Origin: Gavia stellata
Taxonomy: Eukaryota > Chordata > Aves > Gaviiformes > Gaviidae
DNA length: 64,000 nucleotides
Direction of reading: 5' to 3'
NCBI RefSeq assembly: GCF_030936135.1
Contig: NC_082603.1
Span: 29,017,236-29,081,235 of the forward strand
The notes beneath the pieces are model-generated. The model was not told the origin of the DNA. It did not search any database and was given only the letters and a program-made list of their open reading frames with translations. Below are positions 13,740 to 28,700 of the stretch, piece by piece (within the stretch, counting starts at the first letter, position 1; every line of letters begins with the position of its first letter). A program made the position numbers and the translations under genes.

Positions 13740-16700
13740 CTAAAAAGAAAAAGAAGCAGTAAACAGAATTAAAAGCATTGATCACAAACAGAGTATTAAT
13801 GCTTTAATTAATTTCAGCAGAATGACAGGAAAGGTATAGGTCTTTAACTTCTGTTAGGAGAGGGTAATCCTAACAAAGTAGTTATTCGTAAAATTAGGAC
13901 AATAGTGCTGTCCCATAAAGGCATTTTGAGAATTCTATGTTCAAAATTATGAAATACTTATACTCCCTTAAAAGGGAGCACAAAAATACTTAGTCCATAA
14001 AATGATGTTTGAGATGGCTGAAATATTTTTTTCTAAAGCCAGAAACACATATATAAACCCTACTGCCTCCACCATCATCTTATACCCCTACTCACTTTGG
14101 GTGTTACACAGTACAGTGTAAGAGGAAAAGAAGGTGGCAAGTATGAATTTCTGATCGAAGTGCCAACTTCCTACTGCATGCACAAATGAGCACCCCTTGT
14201 GAAACTATTTAAAATTAAGACTATATAATGAAACATTTACAATGTTTTCCTTTCAGATAAAACGCTTGCACGTTGTTCTAGCCTTATACTCTGGCTTTAC
14301 CTAGTTCAAGAAATGTAATACAATAGCATTTTAAAGTAGTGGTAACATCCCACAAAATGGTACTGTAAATTGAGCTTAATTCCAAATACAAGAGAGCACT
14401 TCTACTCAGCAAAAGCCTTGATGCAGGGTGCTGCTTTCTTTTTTTGATACCCATACCTTTTCAAATATTCAGCTTCAGCAGGCACTGCTATTCATTCTGC
14501 CACATATTTGCTACCATTCACATTGAAAGATATCAGATACATTTCACCAGAGGGAAAAATGGAAACAGTTGAGTTTCCTTCTGGCATTTATCTTTCATCC
14601 TCATCAAAACTATGCTCTGTATTCAAGCACACAAGATAAGTTCAGACTTTTACAAGACCTGAAACATGATCATGTTCCTTCTGCTCCATGACACAGTTAC
14701 ATAAAAAGTTTATATAAAGTTTATATAAAACTACATTAAAAAATCCAACCTTTTAACAGTAATAATACAGTTAGATAGCAGCAGCAAACAGATCAGTTTT
14801 CCTGATTCCAAAGATATATAGTCCTGTTTTTCCTTCATGTGATAAGAGAAAAAGGGAGCTAGGCATAGAAACAGACACTTTTTTTTCTCCCAAGACATAA
14901 AAAGCCATCAAGTCAGACATTTTCCATGCTCTGACTTCTCCCAATTTACAACAATGAATGCAAGAAATAAAAAGTAAACAAGAAATCACAGAGAAATTCA
15001 AGGCCAATTCTCTCTTCCCAAATTCAACGCTGAAGAATTCCACGCTTATGAAGCATTACACACAGTATGTCTACACAAAATGGACCGGTCTGGAGGACTG
15101 TGAGGAGGAACACAAGAAGACATCTGAGAGATTTTTTGCCTGCAGAGGGGAGGCAGCAGTTTCTATTGATCCACAATGCTGTTATGGCCAGATTGATTCT
15201 CTCTGGAACAAGACAAAATTTCTTCCATTGCTCACAGCATGCTGTATCAATACTGAATTTCATCCACTTTGCATCTGGAGTGCTAAAAAAAAAATTTTAA
15301 AATACAGTTCTGCTCTTCAGAAGCATCATTTTGCTTTCTCTTCCATTACTTCTTGCAGTTACTTCTGAAGTTAAAAGATGAGACAACACTTTAACATATT
15401 CCCTAGCAAATGTGAAGGTTATACACTTACACCAGGTAAGCTTGAGGAGTGCAGGGCTTAGGCTTGTCATTTCTGACATCACCGGAGGGTCCATACTACC
15501 ACAAACCTGCCACTGAAATTGATGTCCGCAGCTCTGCTGCAAAGTAGTCTTACTTTGAGAAAAAGTTTTGCAGAAGTGACAGTCTGAGGTTCTGTTTACA
15601 GTTAAGTGAAATACACTTAAAAATCTGGTCATTACAGAAAGAGAGTTACCATTTCTCATTTATCAGCCCTGCAAACTCTGCATGACCTTTCTAAGAACTA
15701 AGTTGTGTTCCAACCTACAATAAGAACCTGACTAACAATGTGTTGTTTTCAACCCTGGGCTGTACAGATGAAGTTGAGGAGAGGGTCCCTAGAATTCAGG
15801 GCTCAAATACCAGTTTTAGTTGCCCCCTCTTCCATATATCACCCCTGCAGCCCAGCTGCCTTGCAACTGTCCATATGCACACTCTTAGCCCATACTAACC
15901 GCAAATCAGTTCAGCTCGCTTTGGCATACTTCTGTTTTGATATAAACTAAACAAAATTAGCTTACCCTTCTGCCACAGCACACAGCGAAAGGAGTTACCT
16001 CATCACAGCGGAGGCAGAGTAATTAAGTAACTAATTCACTTGTATGTCTACATCCTTCCTCAATCATCTTGTCGGTGATTTACAATGTAAAATAGAACCC
16101 CGCTCTCGCTCTCTTAGCAATACAGAGTCATTGGGTAACAGGAATGGACAGGTGTAAACACTAACTAAAAATCAAGAACATCAGAATTCTTAATACCCAA
16201 GAAAAGCAGTTTTTTTGAAAACCCTTGGACCATTTTTACAATCACTTTTAACATATGATTTTGAGGAGTTCCAAAACCAAGGTTTCACTCTCCAGATGGA
16301 CTGGTTTTGCTAGCTGTCAATGAAACAGAAAACAAACGTTTCTGAATGACAACAAAGAATGAATGAGTGCTACTTATCAACATAACCACAAAACAGACAT
16401 TCCAAGATCTTCCTCAACACCCTGTTAATGTCACAGTTGCAGCAAACTAAGATTTTTCAGAATAATATTTCAACATTCGGACACTACACACTACCACATA
16501 TAAATCCCCTGCCTCAAGTCAAGATCCATCAGTAAGACCAAAAAAAAAAACCCAAACCAAACCCTAAAATTTAAAGTTTGCTTCCTTTTAACTGCATCAT
16601 GTCATGCAAGACAAATTCAAGAAAATAATATGGTTTGCCTGTCTTTAATTTTCCCTAAGAAATTAAGCACACGAGACAGGTAGTCCCTCACTGACAAGCA

Positions 16701-18157
16701 TGACGTGACATCAAGGACTCCTGGAGCGGCAGATTAGTCCCAGAACAACCTGGCCTGCTTCTGCCTTTGTTTTCTGTAGGGAAACACACAGGAAACCAGC
16801 AGGTTCTGTGGGCAACAGAATTAACAAAGTCTGGTTCCTTGTGGGTTTGTCTCTCATCCCTAATTGCAAGGGCTGACTTAAGCTTTTCCCATGGCTGGAA
16901 TATTTATAAGGGCTTCTTTTGATGGACTTCTTTCCATGTTACCTGGCTACATTTTCATGAAAACTGGAATAATTTAATTGGTATGAGTCCAGGGGACACA
17001 TGGGCACCATAAGGCTATATGCCTTACTTATCTAGGAAGGCAAACTAAAAGTCACAGGGTTTACTCATTAACAATACTAAAGACTTTTGGCTCATTTTAT
17101 GCCTTTCATTCTACCCAAGCAAGAAACAAACAAACAAAAAAATTGTATAAGAAAAAAACATGTTAAATTTGCGCAGAAACAGAATGAAAAAACCCTTCAA
17201 AATAGAGCAAAGAATATGAGCTCCAAAGATGCAAAACCACAACTTTGTTACTAAGCAAGTAAAGTGATACTAGTTGAGGAGAAATTAATTTTTTTTATTC
17301 ACAAATTTTTATTCAGCTTCATTTTCATGAGACTGCTACTTAATAAAAGGCGTTAAATATTTTAGAAAAAAATTCCTACCATATACTACTAACTCTTGAT
17401 TCAATCAACAACCAGCATATCCTCTAAGTCATCAAACTGAAAGCAACAAATCACCACAGTAAAGGTAAAATCTTCAAGGCTCACTGATTTGTAAACCTTT
17501 ACACATCAAAAAGAAACCAATGAATTTTTTTGAAGGACAAAGGGGAAGAAAGGGTAGAACAAGTTCCTTCTCCTCCTCCTCCTCTCTGCATTTCCTCTAA
17601 ATCTAGGATAGTGTTTTTGCCCTTCACAGCAGCTCCAGAGACTGTGCAGTCTCTTCTGTGTTTTTTTTCAGACCACACAAGAGGAAAATGAATGTGAAGG
17701 TGAGCAAACTACTGCTTTGCGCTGAATTCATAAAATCAGATTCCGAAGGTAAAGTTATTGACTGTTAAAACAACTTTCTCAGCATACTGCTTTTCCAGGC
17801 CACGTAAGTGTTTCCACCAGGCAGATTTAGATTTGCGTAAAATAAAATTTCAGAGCGATTCTCCAATTTTTTTTCAGGTAGCTTCAGATTAACCATCACC
17901 TTAGTGATGGAGAGCTTACTCTTGGGAAGATTCACAGCTAACCATTAGGGGTCCTATTTAACTGGCACAGTAACCTTAATCACTGTTACATAAAAGAAGC
18001 AAAGTAGCCTCTGAGGAAAAAATTCAGTAGGAGAAAAGTTGGAGGGCAGACAGATTTCAAGGCATTCAAGACAAACCTAGGAGCTGCTTCCAGAAAGCTA
18101 TAACGCAGGATGACAGACTTGCTCTTCTAAATCCCTTGCAGGGTGGTCTGACCCTGG

Positions 18158-18479
18158 CAGCTGTAACAGCTGGATCAGGGTTTTGAGACCCTCTGTGACC
18201 CCCCACCTCAACGGCGCAGGCTTTAGCCTACCTCCACATCACAGGAAAGCAGCTGACCTCCCCATCTGGCAGCAGCTGCTGTTGAAAATGCTCCTCCGGC
18301 ACCTGCTGCAGAGATCCAGACAGTTGTTACACAGCAAAGCTGGAAGGGACAACTGCTGCTCCTAACACAGAGAGCCGGGCTGTTACTTCTGCAAAAGCTG
18401 GGAAAGCAACAAACAGCTGTTGCTGACTCAAATACAGAGTCAGGCTACTGTTGCCCCGACAGATAGTGGGTGGCAGCTG
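18158..18479. promoter_or_regulatory. Cluster of six CAGCTG E-boxes (candidate enhancer)
   Basis: Exact CAGCTG hexamers occur at 18158, 18167, 18250, 18273, 18414 and 18474, in a locally GC-richer patch of FAF1 intron 1. CAGCTG is the core E-box bound by class II bHLH factors such as MyoD/E-protein or Ascl1/E-protein dimers. Whether the patch is active is inference only. It could instead be a degenerate CAG/CTG-rich repeat, since CTGCTG and CAGCAG words surround some of the sites. Confidence 0.35.
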
Positions 18480-19899
18480 CTGCACAGAAGCTGAGAGCAA
18501 ATGGTATTTGGCAGCAAGGCAGAATTTATCTCACCTGTGGCACCATTCCCTTTCTCACCAAGGCAAAATGCAGCAGTCAAAAGTATCCAGAAGACCACTT
18601 TCAGCCTAACAGTTAGCAGTTGGACATGGAGGACTTAGAAGTCTGCCTCTCTCAACATTTTTGTTGAACAATTCCATATTTCCTTTGACTACCAACAGTA
18701 GCTATATTTTCTCCAAACGGGGACCACCTCAAAGCTAACCCAAACTAGGCTTCAGCCTAGAACATTTTGCACAACAGGTTCAGACACATTAAAATCAGGC
18801 AGACAGATGGCTGTGAATTACACCATGCACCACCCTCTCCTGTAAAAGTCAGCTGGGAAAAAAAAAAAACCCTCACTTTGTGCCTAACTAATCTCCACAT
18901 GCAGTCTGCAGTTAACATCCTCAGCTGCAGCCTCCTGCAGTAATTTAGAGCAGATGCAAATACAGGTACCACGCTCAGTCCACATAACAAAAAGGATAAA
19001 ATTGGAGCCATAGCTCCAAGTACCCAGAACAGCAACAAACTCAGACAACTTGATCTACAGGGTAGAGTCACACCAGTTGTCAACTACAGACTTTTTCCCT
19101 TTTGCTAATATCACATCCATCTGTCTCAGAATAAGACTAAACTACTGTGATTCAACCTGATGCCTAGTCCTCAGACACTGAAACAGCTGATACAGACTCT
19201 CCTGTGCTGGATGGAAAAGAGCTTTCCCCCATCAGCATTTGGTTGCAACTGTAGCTCAGTCCATCTTTTTAGTATTTACACAAAACTACAATGGCCAAAG
19301 AAACAACTACATTAAGGCACCACAAGACTCAACAGGTGAGATCACCTAGGAAGAAAAGCTTTCACCCTTTGGGGTCTCCTACAAAATCCCAGGAAGCCAG
19401 CATTAATACATCTCCATCCTCTGCAACTGCACAGACAGCACCCTAAAAATGCTTACTTTTGAAAGTACCAAATAAAATCTTATCACTAGATACAGCAATG
19501 TAACTACAGCTAACCTTATTCCATAAAGATATATGAGGTTTTAAACAGAAATCAAAAAAGCTGGCAAAGAACAAATACTGTTAACATCAATTCACTATCC
19601 CTTTGGTAACTTACTCTTCAAAAGATAAGAGAGACTAGGGAGCATGGAAAACTCTTTTCAAGCACAGGCCACTAACCTGCTGAGAAGGATGGCTGAATTC
19701 TCCAGGTCAGCAGCTTAAAAAACAAAAAAACACTCAGAGCTGTTCTTAATAGCATATCAGATAAAGCAAAGGATATTACTTAGCTGCTTGCATACTTCCC
19801 CTCCAGTATGATGAAAATTTAGTTTGCTGTTTTATTCACCTCTTCAATTACAACCAGACAGATCAGTTCACAGACACACTTCAGCTTCCCATCAGGTTT

Positions 19900-20375
19900 T
19901 GCATATCTCCAAAGAGAGAGAGTCTACAGCCTCTCTGGGCAGCTTGTTCCAGTGTTTCACCACCTTCACCGAGAAAAATGTTTTCCTTATATTTAATTAT
20001 CATTTCCCTTGCTGTAACCTGTATCCACTGCCTATCATCCTCAGCCTGTGCAACTCCAAGAGCAATTTGATTCTATATTGTCTGCTATCACCCACTGTAC
20101 AATTGAGACAGCAACTAGATCCCCCCTTAGCCTTCTCTTCCAGGCTACACAAACCCAGCTCCCTTAATCTCACCTTTCACAAAACACGTTCCAGCCTCCT
20201 CCCCACCTAGGCAGCCCTCCACTGGACTTGCTCCACTTTGTCAATGGAGGGACCAATACAAGACACAGTACTCCTGGTAGTAGTAGTCTCACCACTACCG
20301 AGTAGAGGGGAAGAATGGCCTCCCTCAGTCTTATGGCATACTAATGCAGCCCACTATGTGGCTACTACTTCTAGT
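19900..20375 (-). mobile_element. Old CR1 LINE fragment, antisense
   Basis: In minus-strand sense this is the C-terminal reverse-transcriptase region of CR1. On the plus strand the reverse-complement landmarks are visible: CTCTCTGGGCAGCTTGTTCC near 19937, CCTTCTCTTCCAGGCTACAC near 20131, AGTACTCCTGGTAGTAGTAG near 20267 and GCAGCCCACTATGTGGCTA near 20346. Many substitutions mark it as older than the copy at 22323. It lacks a clear 3' tail and is not coding. Confidence 0.85.
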
Positions 20376-22322
20376 AGAAGAATCCATAATTCCCTTTCTA
20401 AGCATTCCTAATAAAAATCAGGTTTCTGGATGTAGGATTTTTAAAAACAACCCAACCCCGAGTTTCCTGTTTCATGAGTGAAACATAGTACCTTGCTTCC
20501 TTTTCACATCCCTTATGGGGAGAATGGCTCAGTAACGAACGATAATAATTAAAAGTCAATAAAGCAGCCAAGGACAGCTCCAGATTCTATTTGCCAGAAG
20601 TCCACTGAAACCCAGAAAGCTTTAGGACACTAATTCACCTATGACATATTAGTAAGTGAGAAAATTTTTTTGAAAGTTCACACATACACTGTTACAATGG
20701 TAATTACTTCAAAGCAACTGAAACAAATCGTAACACTTGTTCCCCAAAAACAGGTAGAGTTAAACCAATATGCTCAGCCAAGCAAGTAAAGGCTTTAGTA
20801 CCATAATATCAGATTTGGGATCCATGTGTAACTCCCCTCTGGGCTATCAAGAGCTTCAACACATTCGGACGCTCACAACAGATTTTTTGATAGCTCAGCT
20901 CTTCTCATCCCACCAGCCTCAGGACCACCTCCATAGATTGCAACACCAACTACATACGTGCCCCTCTGTGGCATCCCCTATCATTCTAACCTTATAACAA
21001 CCCTAGTGATGTAATGAGACTGTTCTTATTATGAGTCATCCATGGTTATCAAATTAACTTTTACTTCTTTCTGTTTCAGACATTTAAAAAAAACATCCAG
21101 GTGTATCGACTGAGACACAAACTGAAAGGTCACCTACTGCAAGCATCTAAATGAAGATATAAGAATGGTTCTCTGTTTTTACATAACTCAGAAGACCATC
21201 TGGTAAAAATTAAGCAGATTCACCAGCTGTTCGCTTAACAAAAACAAGCTAACACACTTACCAATATCAGAAATTGAGAAAGGGTTTAGGCAAATATGCC
21301 AGGCTAATGTTTTGCCCAATGCATTTCACCTCCCAACCCCAACTATTTACAAGCTCCATCGTTCTACTATTTGAGCACCACCTTAAGCAAAACTCTGAAG
21401 TAAGGAAGCATTAGTCTCTTTCTACAGCAGGAATGAGGGGTAAAAAAAGAAAAAATGTATTTCTGAAGGTCCCAGAAGACATTTCAACCTGTTAGTTACC
21501 AAGTAGACATGAGTGAACTTTGCCCATGCTGAGATGGCTGCAAGCCTTCTGAACAAAGCAAGCAGGGTACAAAGTCTAAACTGGTAGCATGAAGCTCTAA
21601 CCACTTCTTAGCAGAACTAGCTAACTTGGCACCATGCTAACCACTTTCAAATGGTTCCCAGCAGACTTTGAACACCCTCAAGACTCTGGAGCAAATTCTG
21701 CTTCCAGGATACCATGAAGGCACCTCCCTAGGAAGCCCATGAGCTGAGCCAAGACATGAACTCTAGTCTCCCAAGCCCCATGCTAACACTCTAGCATTTA
21801 AGCCACATGCACTATATACAAAGAGCAGTGCTCAAACGGAATTGAAAAACAAAAGTCAGTACCCATTAATTAGTACTCTGGACTACTAAACCCATTTGTC
21901 TTTCCTGAAGACTAAAGACAGCCTTTACCAAACAACTACCAAATGCTTTAGTTAGGATTGTCCCAAAGTTTCTGTGCTTGTTTAATACTTTAATAGAAGT
22001 ACCTCAGTGAAGGTAAAAACCCCAAGATTTCCTGAATCACAGTAATTTTGCTCTTACAGCATCTTACACATTATCACATAAGAAGAAAAACTGAAGGAAA
22101 ACAGAAAAGAACCGCAAGGGTCAGACAAACGCTTTTGATTACTGGATATTTGCACTCATCTCCTTTCTCCTCATTGCCTCAAAAGCAGTAGAACCTTAAA
22201 AACAACTAAAGAATAAATAAAAGCCACTTCGTAGGTAAGCACACAAAGGAAGAGTACTAATCCATACAAAAAATATTTTACTCAACATTCCACAAACACT
22301 CTTTTTTTTTTTTGGTAAAGAA

Positions 22323-22785
22323 CAGGATCACAACGAATGGGCCATAAAAATTATCAGAGGGATGGAACACCTCTCCTATGAGGAAAGGCTGAGAGAGTTG
22401 GGGTTGTTCAGCCTGGAGAAGAGAAGGCTCCGGGGAGACCTTAGAGCAGCCTTTCAATACTTAAAGGGGGCATGTAAGAAAGATGGGGACAGACTTTTTA
22501 GTAGGGCCTGTAGCAATAGGACAAGGGGTAACAGCTTTAAACTAAAAGAGGGTAGATTCAAACTAGATATAAGGAAGAAATTTTTTACCATGAGGGTGGT
22601 GAAACACTGGAATGGGTTGCCCAGAGGAGTGGTAGATGTCCCATCCCTGGAAACATTCAAGGTCAGGTTGGACGGGGCTCTGAGCACCCTGATCTAGTTG
22701 AAGATGTCCCTGTTGATTGCAGGGGGGTTGGACTAAATGACCTTTAAAGGTGCCTTCCAACCCAAACTATTCTATGATTCTACGA
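22323..22785 (+). mobile_element. CR1 LINE, 5'-truncated, with intact 3' tail
   Basis: This is a recent-looking CR1 3' end. A 111-residue open frame at 22362-22697 keeps the C-terminus of the CR1 ORF2 reverse transcriptase ([18 protein letters not shown], then [14 protein letters not shown] and [14 protein letters not shown]). A short 3' UTR follows, with GGTTGGACTAAATGACC and the terminal octamer repeat ATTCTATGATTCT near 22770-22783. The 5' truncation is typical of target-primed reverse transcription that stops early. The element lies antisense to FAF1. It is the youngest of the three CR1 copies, judged by the uninterrupted reading frame, and has no capacity to transpose. Confidence 0.95.
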
Positions 22786-25700
22786 CATATTCTTCAAAAA
22801 CTGGAAATAGTATCCAAAATAAGGAAGCAGAAGAACACTGAAATCCCAGTAAAGCACAGGTCATACCATAATGCAAGCCAACAAGGACTGCAAATAAAAA
22901 AAAAAAAATCTCTAAAGACATGGAAGTTATATAAGCTTTTAAAAGCATCAGGACAAGGAAGCTTGCCCGTGAGTCAGTGGGGCCAAAGGAAGAAGACACT
23001 AAAGAAGTATTCAAAGAAGGTAAGGACATATCATAAAAGACAAATTAATTCTGTGCACTTATATTCACCTCAGAGGAACTCGGGGACCATCCTATAACAA
23101 AGCTGCATTTTACAGAGAACTCTCATCCTAAAGTGTCAGCAGAGACATATAGAACAAACCACCAGTACCAGATGATAGTCCCCAAAATTTTAAAGGAACT
23201 TAAAAAATTAAAATAAAGATAATACTTATTTTACACAGACTGCTCTTTAAATCAGCCTTAATTAAAGGTTAAATCAACCTCACACGCCCACAGTGCTGAC
23301 ATTATATTTTTGGTGAATTTTATTGGGATGCAAACCAGAAGGGGTTAAGATTTCTACAGTTCAGACAAGTTTTACTTCTGTACTATAAGAAATAGCAGAA
23401 ATTTCAATAAAGTATATAGAATTAGTATATACATTAATATATATGACATACTGAGGAAAAGTGAATACAGCTTCTATAGAGCAAACTCGTATCACAAAAC
23501 TACTCAGACACCTCTGAAGAACTCAAGTCAGTTGAAGAACGCAAGACTAACTCAAGCTGACACGGTTTATTTCTAAAGTCTTATAACAAACCCCATCATC
23601 AAGCTCTTAAAAGTGCTGACTTCCAGAAACTAGGATGAGGCGAATCCATTCAAATTCTGTTTCTTTCAACTCTTTCCTAAGGATCAGCCACTGCTGCAGA
23701 TGAGCCATTAAGCCAGCTGGGTTCGATCTGAGCTGATATGGCACCTTTGATATTTGCTCACACAAACAACCTGACCTTTAAAAAAAAAAAATATAATAGA
23801 GGTGACTCAATTTCAGAGTTCTTGTCTTTACAAATTGTTTCCTGCAATAGGTAAAATATGAAACCTATATAAAAATAACTCAAGGGCTAACGTACTCTGT
23901 TCTAGTTTCAAAATATCTCTTAAGAACTTCAGCTTTAATGAATTATCTTTTGAAAGTATTAACTACTCCCGCAGAACAAAGACCTGCTCTACCAGTTAGA
24001 CATAGAGGACCAGTAGATGACTACTTTGATAGACCAAACAACATGTAATGCATACATTAGGTCTTTGGTTTCCTCTTTGAGTAGTTTGTTTTTACAATTA
24101 CACATTATCTAGTCAAGTCTAAAAAATGGGCTTAATTAGTAGGTATCAATCTAGCCAGTAAGCATGTCATTCCCTTTCATCCAAATGATGAGGGACGAGT
24201 AAAATGTTAGGTAATTCCCCAGCCTTTTTACTCTAGTTCTTACAGTAGTTAAGAAAGGACTCATCTAATGGCTGCCCCACAAATGCACAAACTTATCCAC
24301 TGACTAGAAAAATATTAAATCCTATCAAAGATATGCCATGTAGTTCCTTTAATAAGCTATTAACTCATGCTTCTAGTAGGGAAACGCATGAAAACTAGGC
24401 TTGCAATGGTAACTGAACCATGAGAACTGCCCAAATAGAGGGGGGATTTCTCCCCTTTCAGACTTTCCACCACCAATGCAATATTCTTAAGATGGGAGAT
24501 TCTCAGGACCCCTTAAGACATGTAGCAACTCACTCAAATCCTCATCCTCTCCTTTCCCACACCTCCTTCCACACAAAAATATGAACTCTGTAAGTGTGTT
24601 TACTGTAAATGATCCTTGCTTACCAAGAAATATTAGCCACATTTTATTTTCAATGTGCCAAATAACTTTCACATTACCTTTCAATTAAAGCACATTCCTA
24701 GCCTCTGGGAGTACATATAATTAATATTTTCAATGTTATAATTAGTATTAGTTGTCATGGCATTTGAAGAAGGATCCTACAGCTACCACCTCTCAATCTG
24801 TTTCAGTGACCTACTAACCCAAATACCTATATGAATGGGCTGATGGAAATGGTGACATGATTACTATGATGTGACGAGTCTTTTCAAGGTAATTGAATGA
24901 GAACAGCATAAACCTCTTTCTAAAGATGAATCGGTGCTCCAGTGGTAAATTATTTAGGTTCTTACAGCAGGGCTGTAATGCACACAAATCATAGTATCCT
25001 CTTTCTTCTCTATGAATGTCAGATAGTATTTCTAATTAACTATCTGTCCTTATGTAAGAGAAATTAGCTGGCTTTTCCTTGAACAGCTATCAGTGGAGAT
25101 ATCCAAGTTAATCGTGTTTCTAAATGGACATCACTCTTACTCCAATTTCTTATTTGTGACTCTGGAATCCACTTCACCTTCAGCTTAAAGGCCAGAAAGG
25201 TGACTAGTAAATCAAACTAGCTTTGTTCTGATGAACGTGAGCTTTGGGATTACAGCTAAGTCTAAAACTATCTAAAGAAATTAAACTGCTGATTCTTCAG
25301 AAGACACACAAAGAACAAATTAATATAAGCAATGGTCTTGGTAGCAGAAAACGACAATCAAAATAACCAAACTAAAACACACTAAGCATGCAGTATGCTT
25401 TTATTGTGTCTCTTGACCCTAAGGCCATTTACAGCAAACAAAACCAATTGTGTTGGAAACCAAGAGGTCCAACCACCAGTTCCAATGCTGTTACTGACTG
25501 TGTAATGCACAAAATTGTTAGATGTGATAAAAAGCAACAAGGATTAAAAGGAATTCTAATCAAAATGTAAATTAAGAGGCCTCATAGGTATGAACTTCAA
25601 CATCCTACAGTGTCCTAAGGTCCTCTTTTTTACACTGAAAAACAGCCCTGTTAACTATTTCAAAATTTAGCTAAGGATATAGTAGCCTATATCCACAAAA

Positions 25701-28700
25701 AAGGTCAGGTGAAGCAGCACTGAGCATCTTGGCACCTAACTACCAGAAACTTAGTAGAGTCCACTTTTACCTAAAGATACCCAATATGAGGGGATAAAGA
25801 AACAAACCTGTCTGTCCCAAACCCTGATTCCTAATCTACAGAGTACGGGATTTCCTTCCAACTACTATGGAGAGAGCTGCAGAGCTCAGTCCAGCTGGTG
25901 TGCTCTGGGAGCGCCCACTGCATTATAGTCTACAGAGAAGCCACACAAAAGAATGGTTTGGTATGAGCAAGACTGAAGTTTTAAGCTCAGACAGATCTGA
26001 ACGTATATAAAACCAGATATTCAGGTGCCTAGGGAGACTCTCTGACGAAAATGTAGGCCTCCAAGAACTTTAAACATAAGTTGGAGGACACTTCCCAAAG
26101 ACTTAAACTTTGATTGGAAGTCTCTTCAGCACCTACCATTTGCTGAGGAGCTTGTTCCAAGTGAATTGCTGAACACTTCACAGAAAGTCTGCAAAGAAAT
26201 CAAGTCCATTCTGCTCCAATGCCTTAATGACGAAACACCACAATTTCTTTCAGAAGTCAATGTTAAGGATATCAACTTCGCTATTTGTTCAAAACTCCTT
26301 AGTGGATGGTTTACCCTTACAGAAAATGGTTGAAACACTCCTTTCAGCCCCCAGCATAAGACACAGTCCAAGAATGAAGAGTACTGACTCGAAGCTATTC
26401 CTGTATCTGCCTACCTCTTTCACCCATCAAATCTTCATACTGGCAATAACTTAAAAGTGACAGAAAACCTGAGCCAGCATGCCAACACACAGAACCCCCA
26501 AAAAAATGAATACACATGTAAATTCTGCACATAGACTGTTAGACAGTGAAAACAATGTGCATAACAGAGATAATCTTGTACAGGGCTGAAGTAGACAGAT
26601 GTTTTTCATAACCACCAAAGAAAAAAAAAAAAACTTTTAAAACATGTCTTGTCAGTTATTTAACAGCACTGTGTTTCTTTAATTTCAGCCATTCCAGAAG
26701 GAAACAAGTAGCTTGAATTATAGTTAAATCCTAAAAAAATGAAAATAAATAATAAGCTGATGTGTCAATGTCATGGTCAATTTTATAACTTAAAACATTT
26801 TTATCTAGCATGCTTTCTCACCTTTCTGTAACTGATGGCAATGAGGTTCTTCCTTCCCAATTCCCCCTTGCTCCTCCCACAAACCTCTGTTTTTATGAAA
26901 AAGATTGACACAAAGGTGAAGTTTGAAAAAAAAAATATTTTTATACACATGTATGTGAATTATACCAAAGCAGTCTATTATTCAGTTTTTAAAAAAAAAA
27001 TGTAAAAAGAAAAAAACTCACATAATTTTCTTTCACAATGAACACATATGGAAGACAGAAGGAAGACGAAAACTTAGATATCTGTTGTTTCGATGAAAGC
27101 AAGGATTTTGAGTTTTGCCGTTCCACTCCAAAGTCTTCCCACCCAGACCAAATCTTGAGCTATTTATTTGGTCAACGAAAACTGAATTCCATTAAAAATC
27201 TCCTTCTGAAGCCCTACATGCCAGTTGTTCTTGTCATGTATGGCCATCCAGGAGCTGGCAACTCCCACAATACTCCAACCCTTAGGCCCACTCTACATTT
27301 AGGAATTGTTGTGAGGAAACATAGCATGAATAAAGTAGTCCTATAGGTGGACATAACTTATAATCACAAAAAAGATATTATCGCTAATTTTAGTCCCCAT
27401 CCTAAGTGAAGCTGTAAAAACAGAAGTAAAGGCACTAGCATACAAAAATGTCGACGTCTGACACTCCTGCCAATACAGATTTTTTTTCATTCCTGAACAG
27501 TTTAACTATGCCACTTTAACTAAGTTCAGTGCAACTAAAGTTTGCAATTTAAAAAAAAAAAAAAAAAATCTATTTTCTTTATAATAAAACATGGACCAAT
27601 ACACTGTGAGAGAAATTCTCTTCAAACCCTAAGCTGCATAGATCGTTAATATATTTGTATCATGTGAGTACCTGGGTATCCCAGTGGAGATGGGAGAACA
27701 TTTCGCAGTTAAACACAACAAACAAAAGAACAGAAATGTTAACAAAAATTGGTAGAAAATATATGCCCTTATTTCCCCCAGTATGTAAGGCATGTTGCGG
27801 CATCACTCTCTTACCAACTGACATGTAGTTACCTTTTTAAAGAATTTACGCTACAAACACAAGTTGTTGGGTGTTTTCCTACAGAGTTTTTCCTATATGC
27901 CAATGACACTTTGTGGAGAAATTCTGAATTGCATTTAGTAAAACAGCTAAAACTTGTTTGCGTGCTTAACTCCACTACTTCAGCTACTTCCACTGAAAAC
28001 AATCAGACCACTCATGTATAAAGCTAAGCTTCTGCATAATCTTTCCTAAGTGAGGACCTAAGAAGGAAAAGTTAGACAGGTTGCTTATACAGCCCACATG
28101 CATGAATACGTGCTTTGTACTCCCTGGGTAGCATACAGTAACCTCTTTAAAAAAGGAGAGGGAAATAAAATAATTATAAACCACACAGAACAGGCTTAAA
28201 TTGTTGAGACATTAAGAAAAAATATTTTGGTAGATTACTTACTGTGTTTTATTCTATAGTTAAAATATTTTATAAAATTATTCAATGTCCGTATGTATAC
28301 ACATGAAATATTTTTTAAAAGTATTTCCCTTTAGTACCTCAGAATGCAGAAGCAACCTGTTACAACAATCAGAGCTAAAAGGAAAAACCAAATGCAATAC
28401 AAGATCCTGCTCTAGTAGAAATCAATGGCAGAATCCCTAATGGCTTTGAAAGATACAAAGGAAGTCCATGAAGGCTTCACAAAAGCATCAAAGTATAATT
28501 ATGACTTCACTGAAAAAAATTTTATAGGGAGGGAAAATGCTTTCAAGTTCCAAAAGTTCAAAGACCACTGCTCCATCCCTCTTAAAAGTAACTTCGGAAA
28601 GGCAAGCGTGAAATGGTGATGGAAGATTCCCTCCCAATTTAATTCAGCAAAGATTAACTGAACAGAACTACAAAGACTTGCTTTTGGAATTTCCAGTGTG

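Noticed and set aside
14958-15368. 136-codon open frame in FAF1 intron 1
   Set aside because: Opposite-strand frames overlap it and no domain or repeat family was recognised.
22362-22697. 111-codon open frame as a host gene
   Set aside because: It is the C-terminus of the CR1 reverse transcriptase and belongs to the LINE.
27038-27346. 102-codon open frame in FAF1 intron 1
   Set aside because: No recognisable domain, no splice or promoter context, AT-rich surroundings; consistent with chance.
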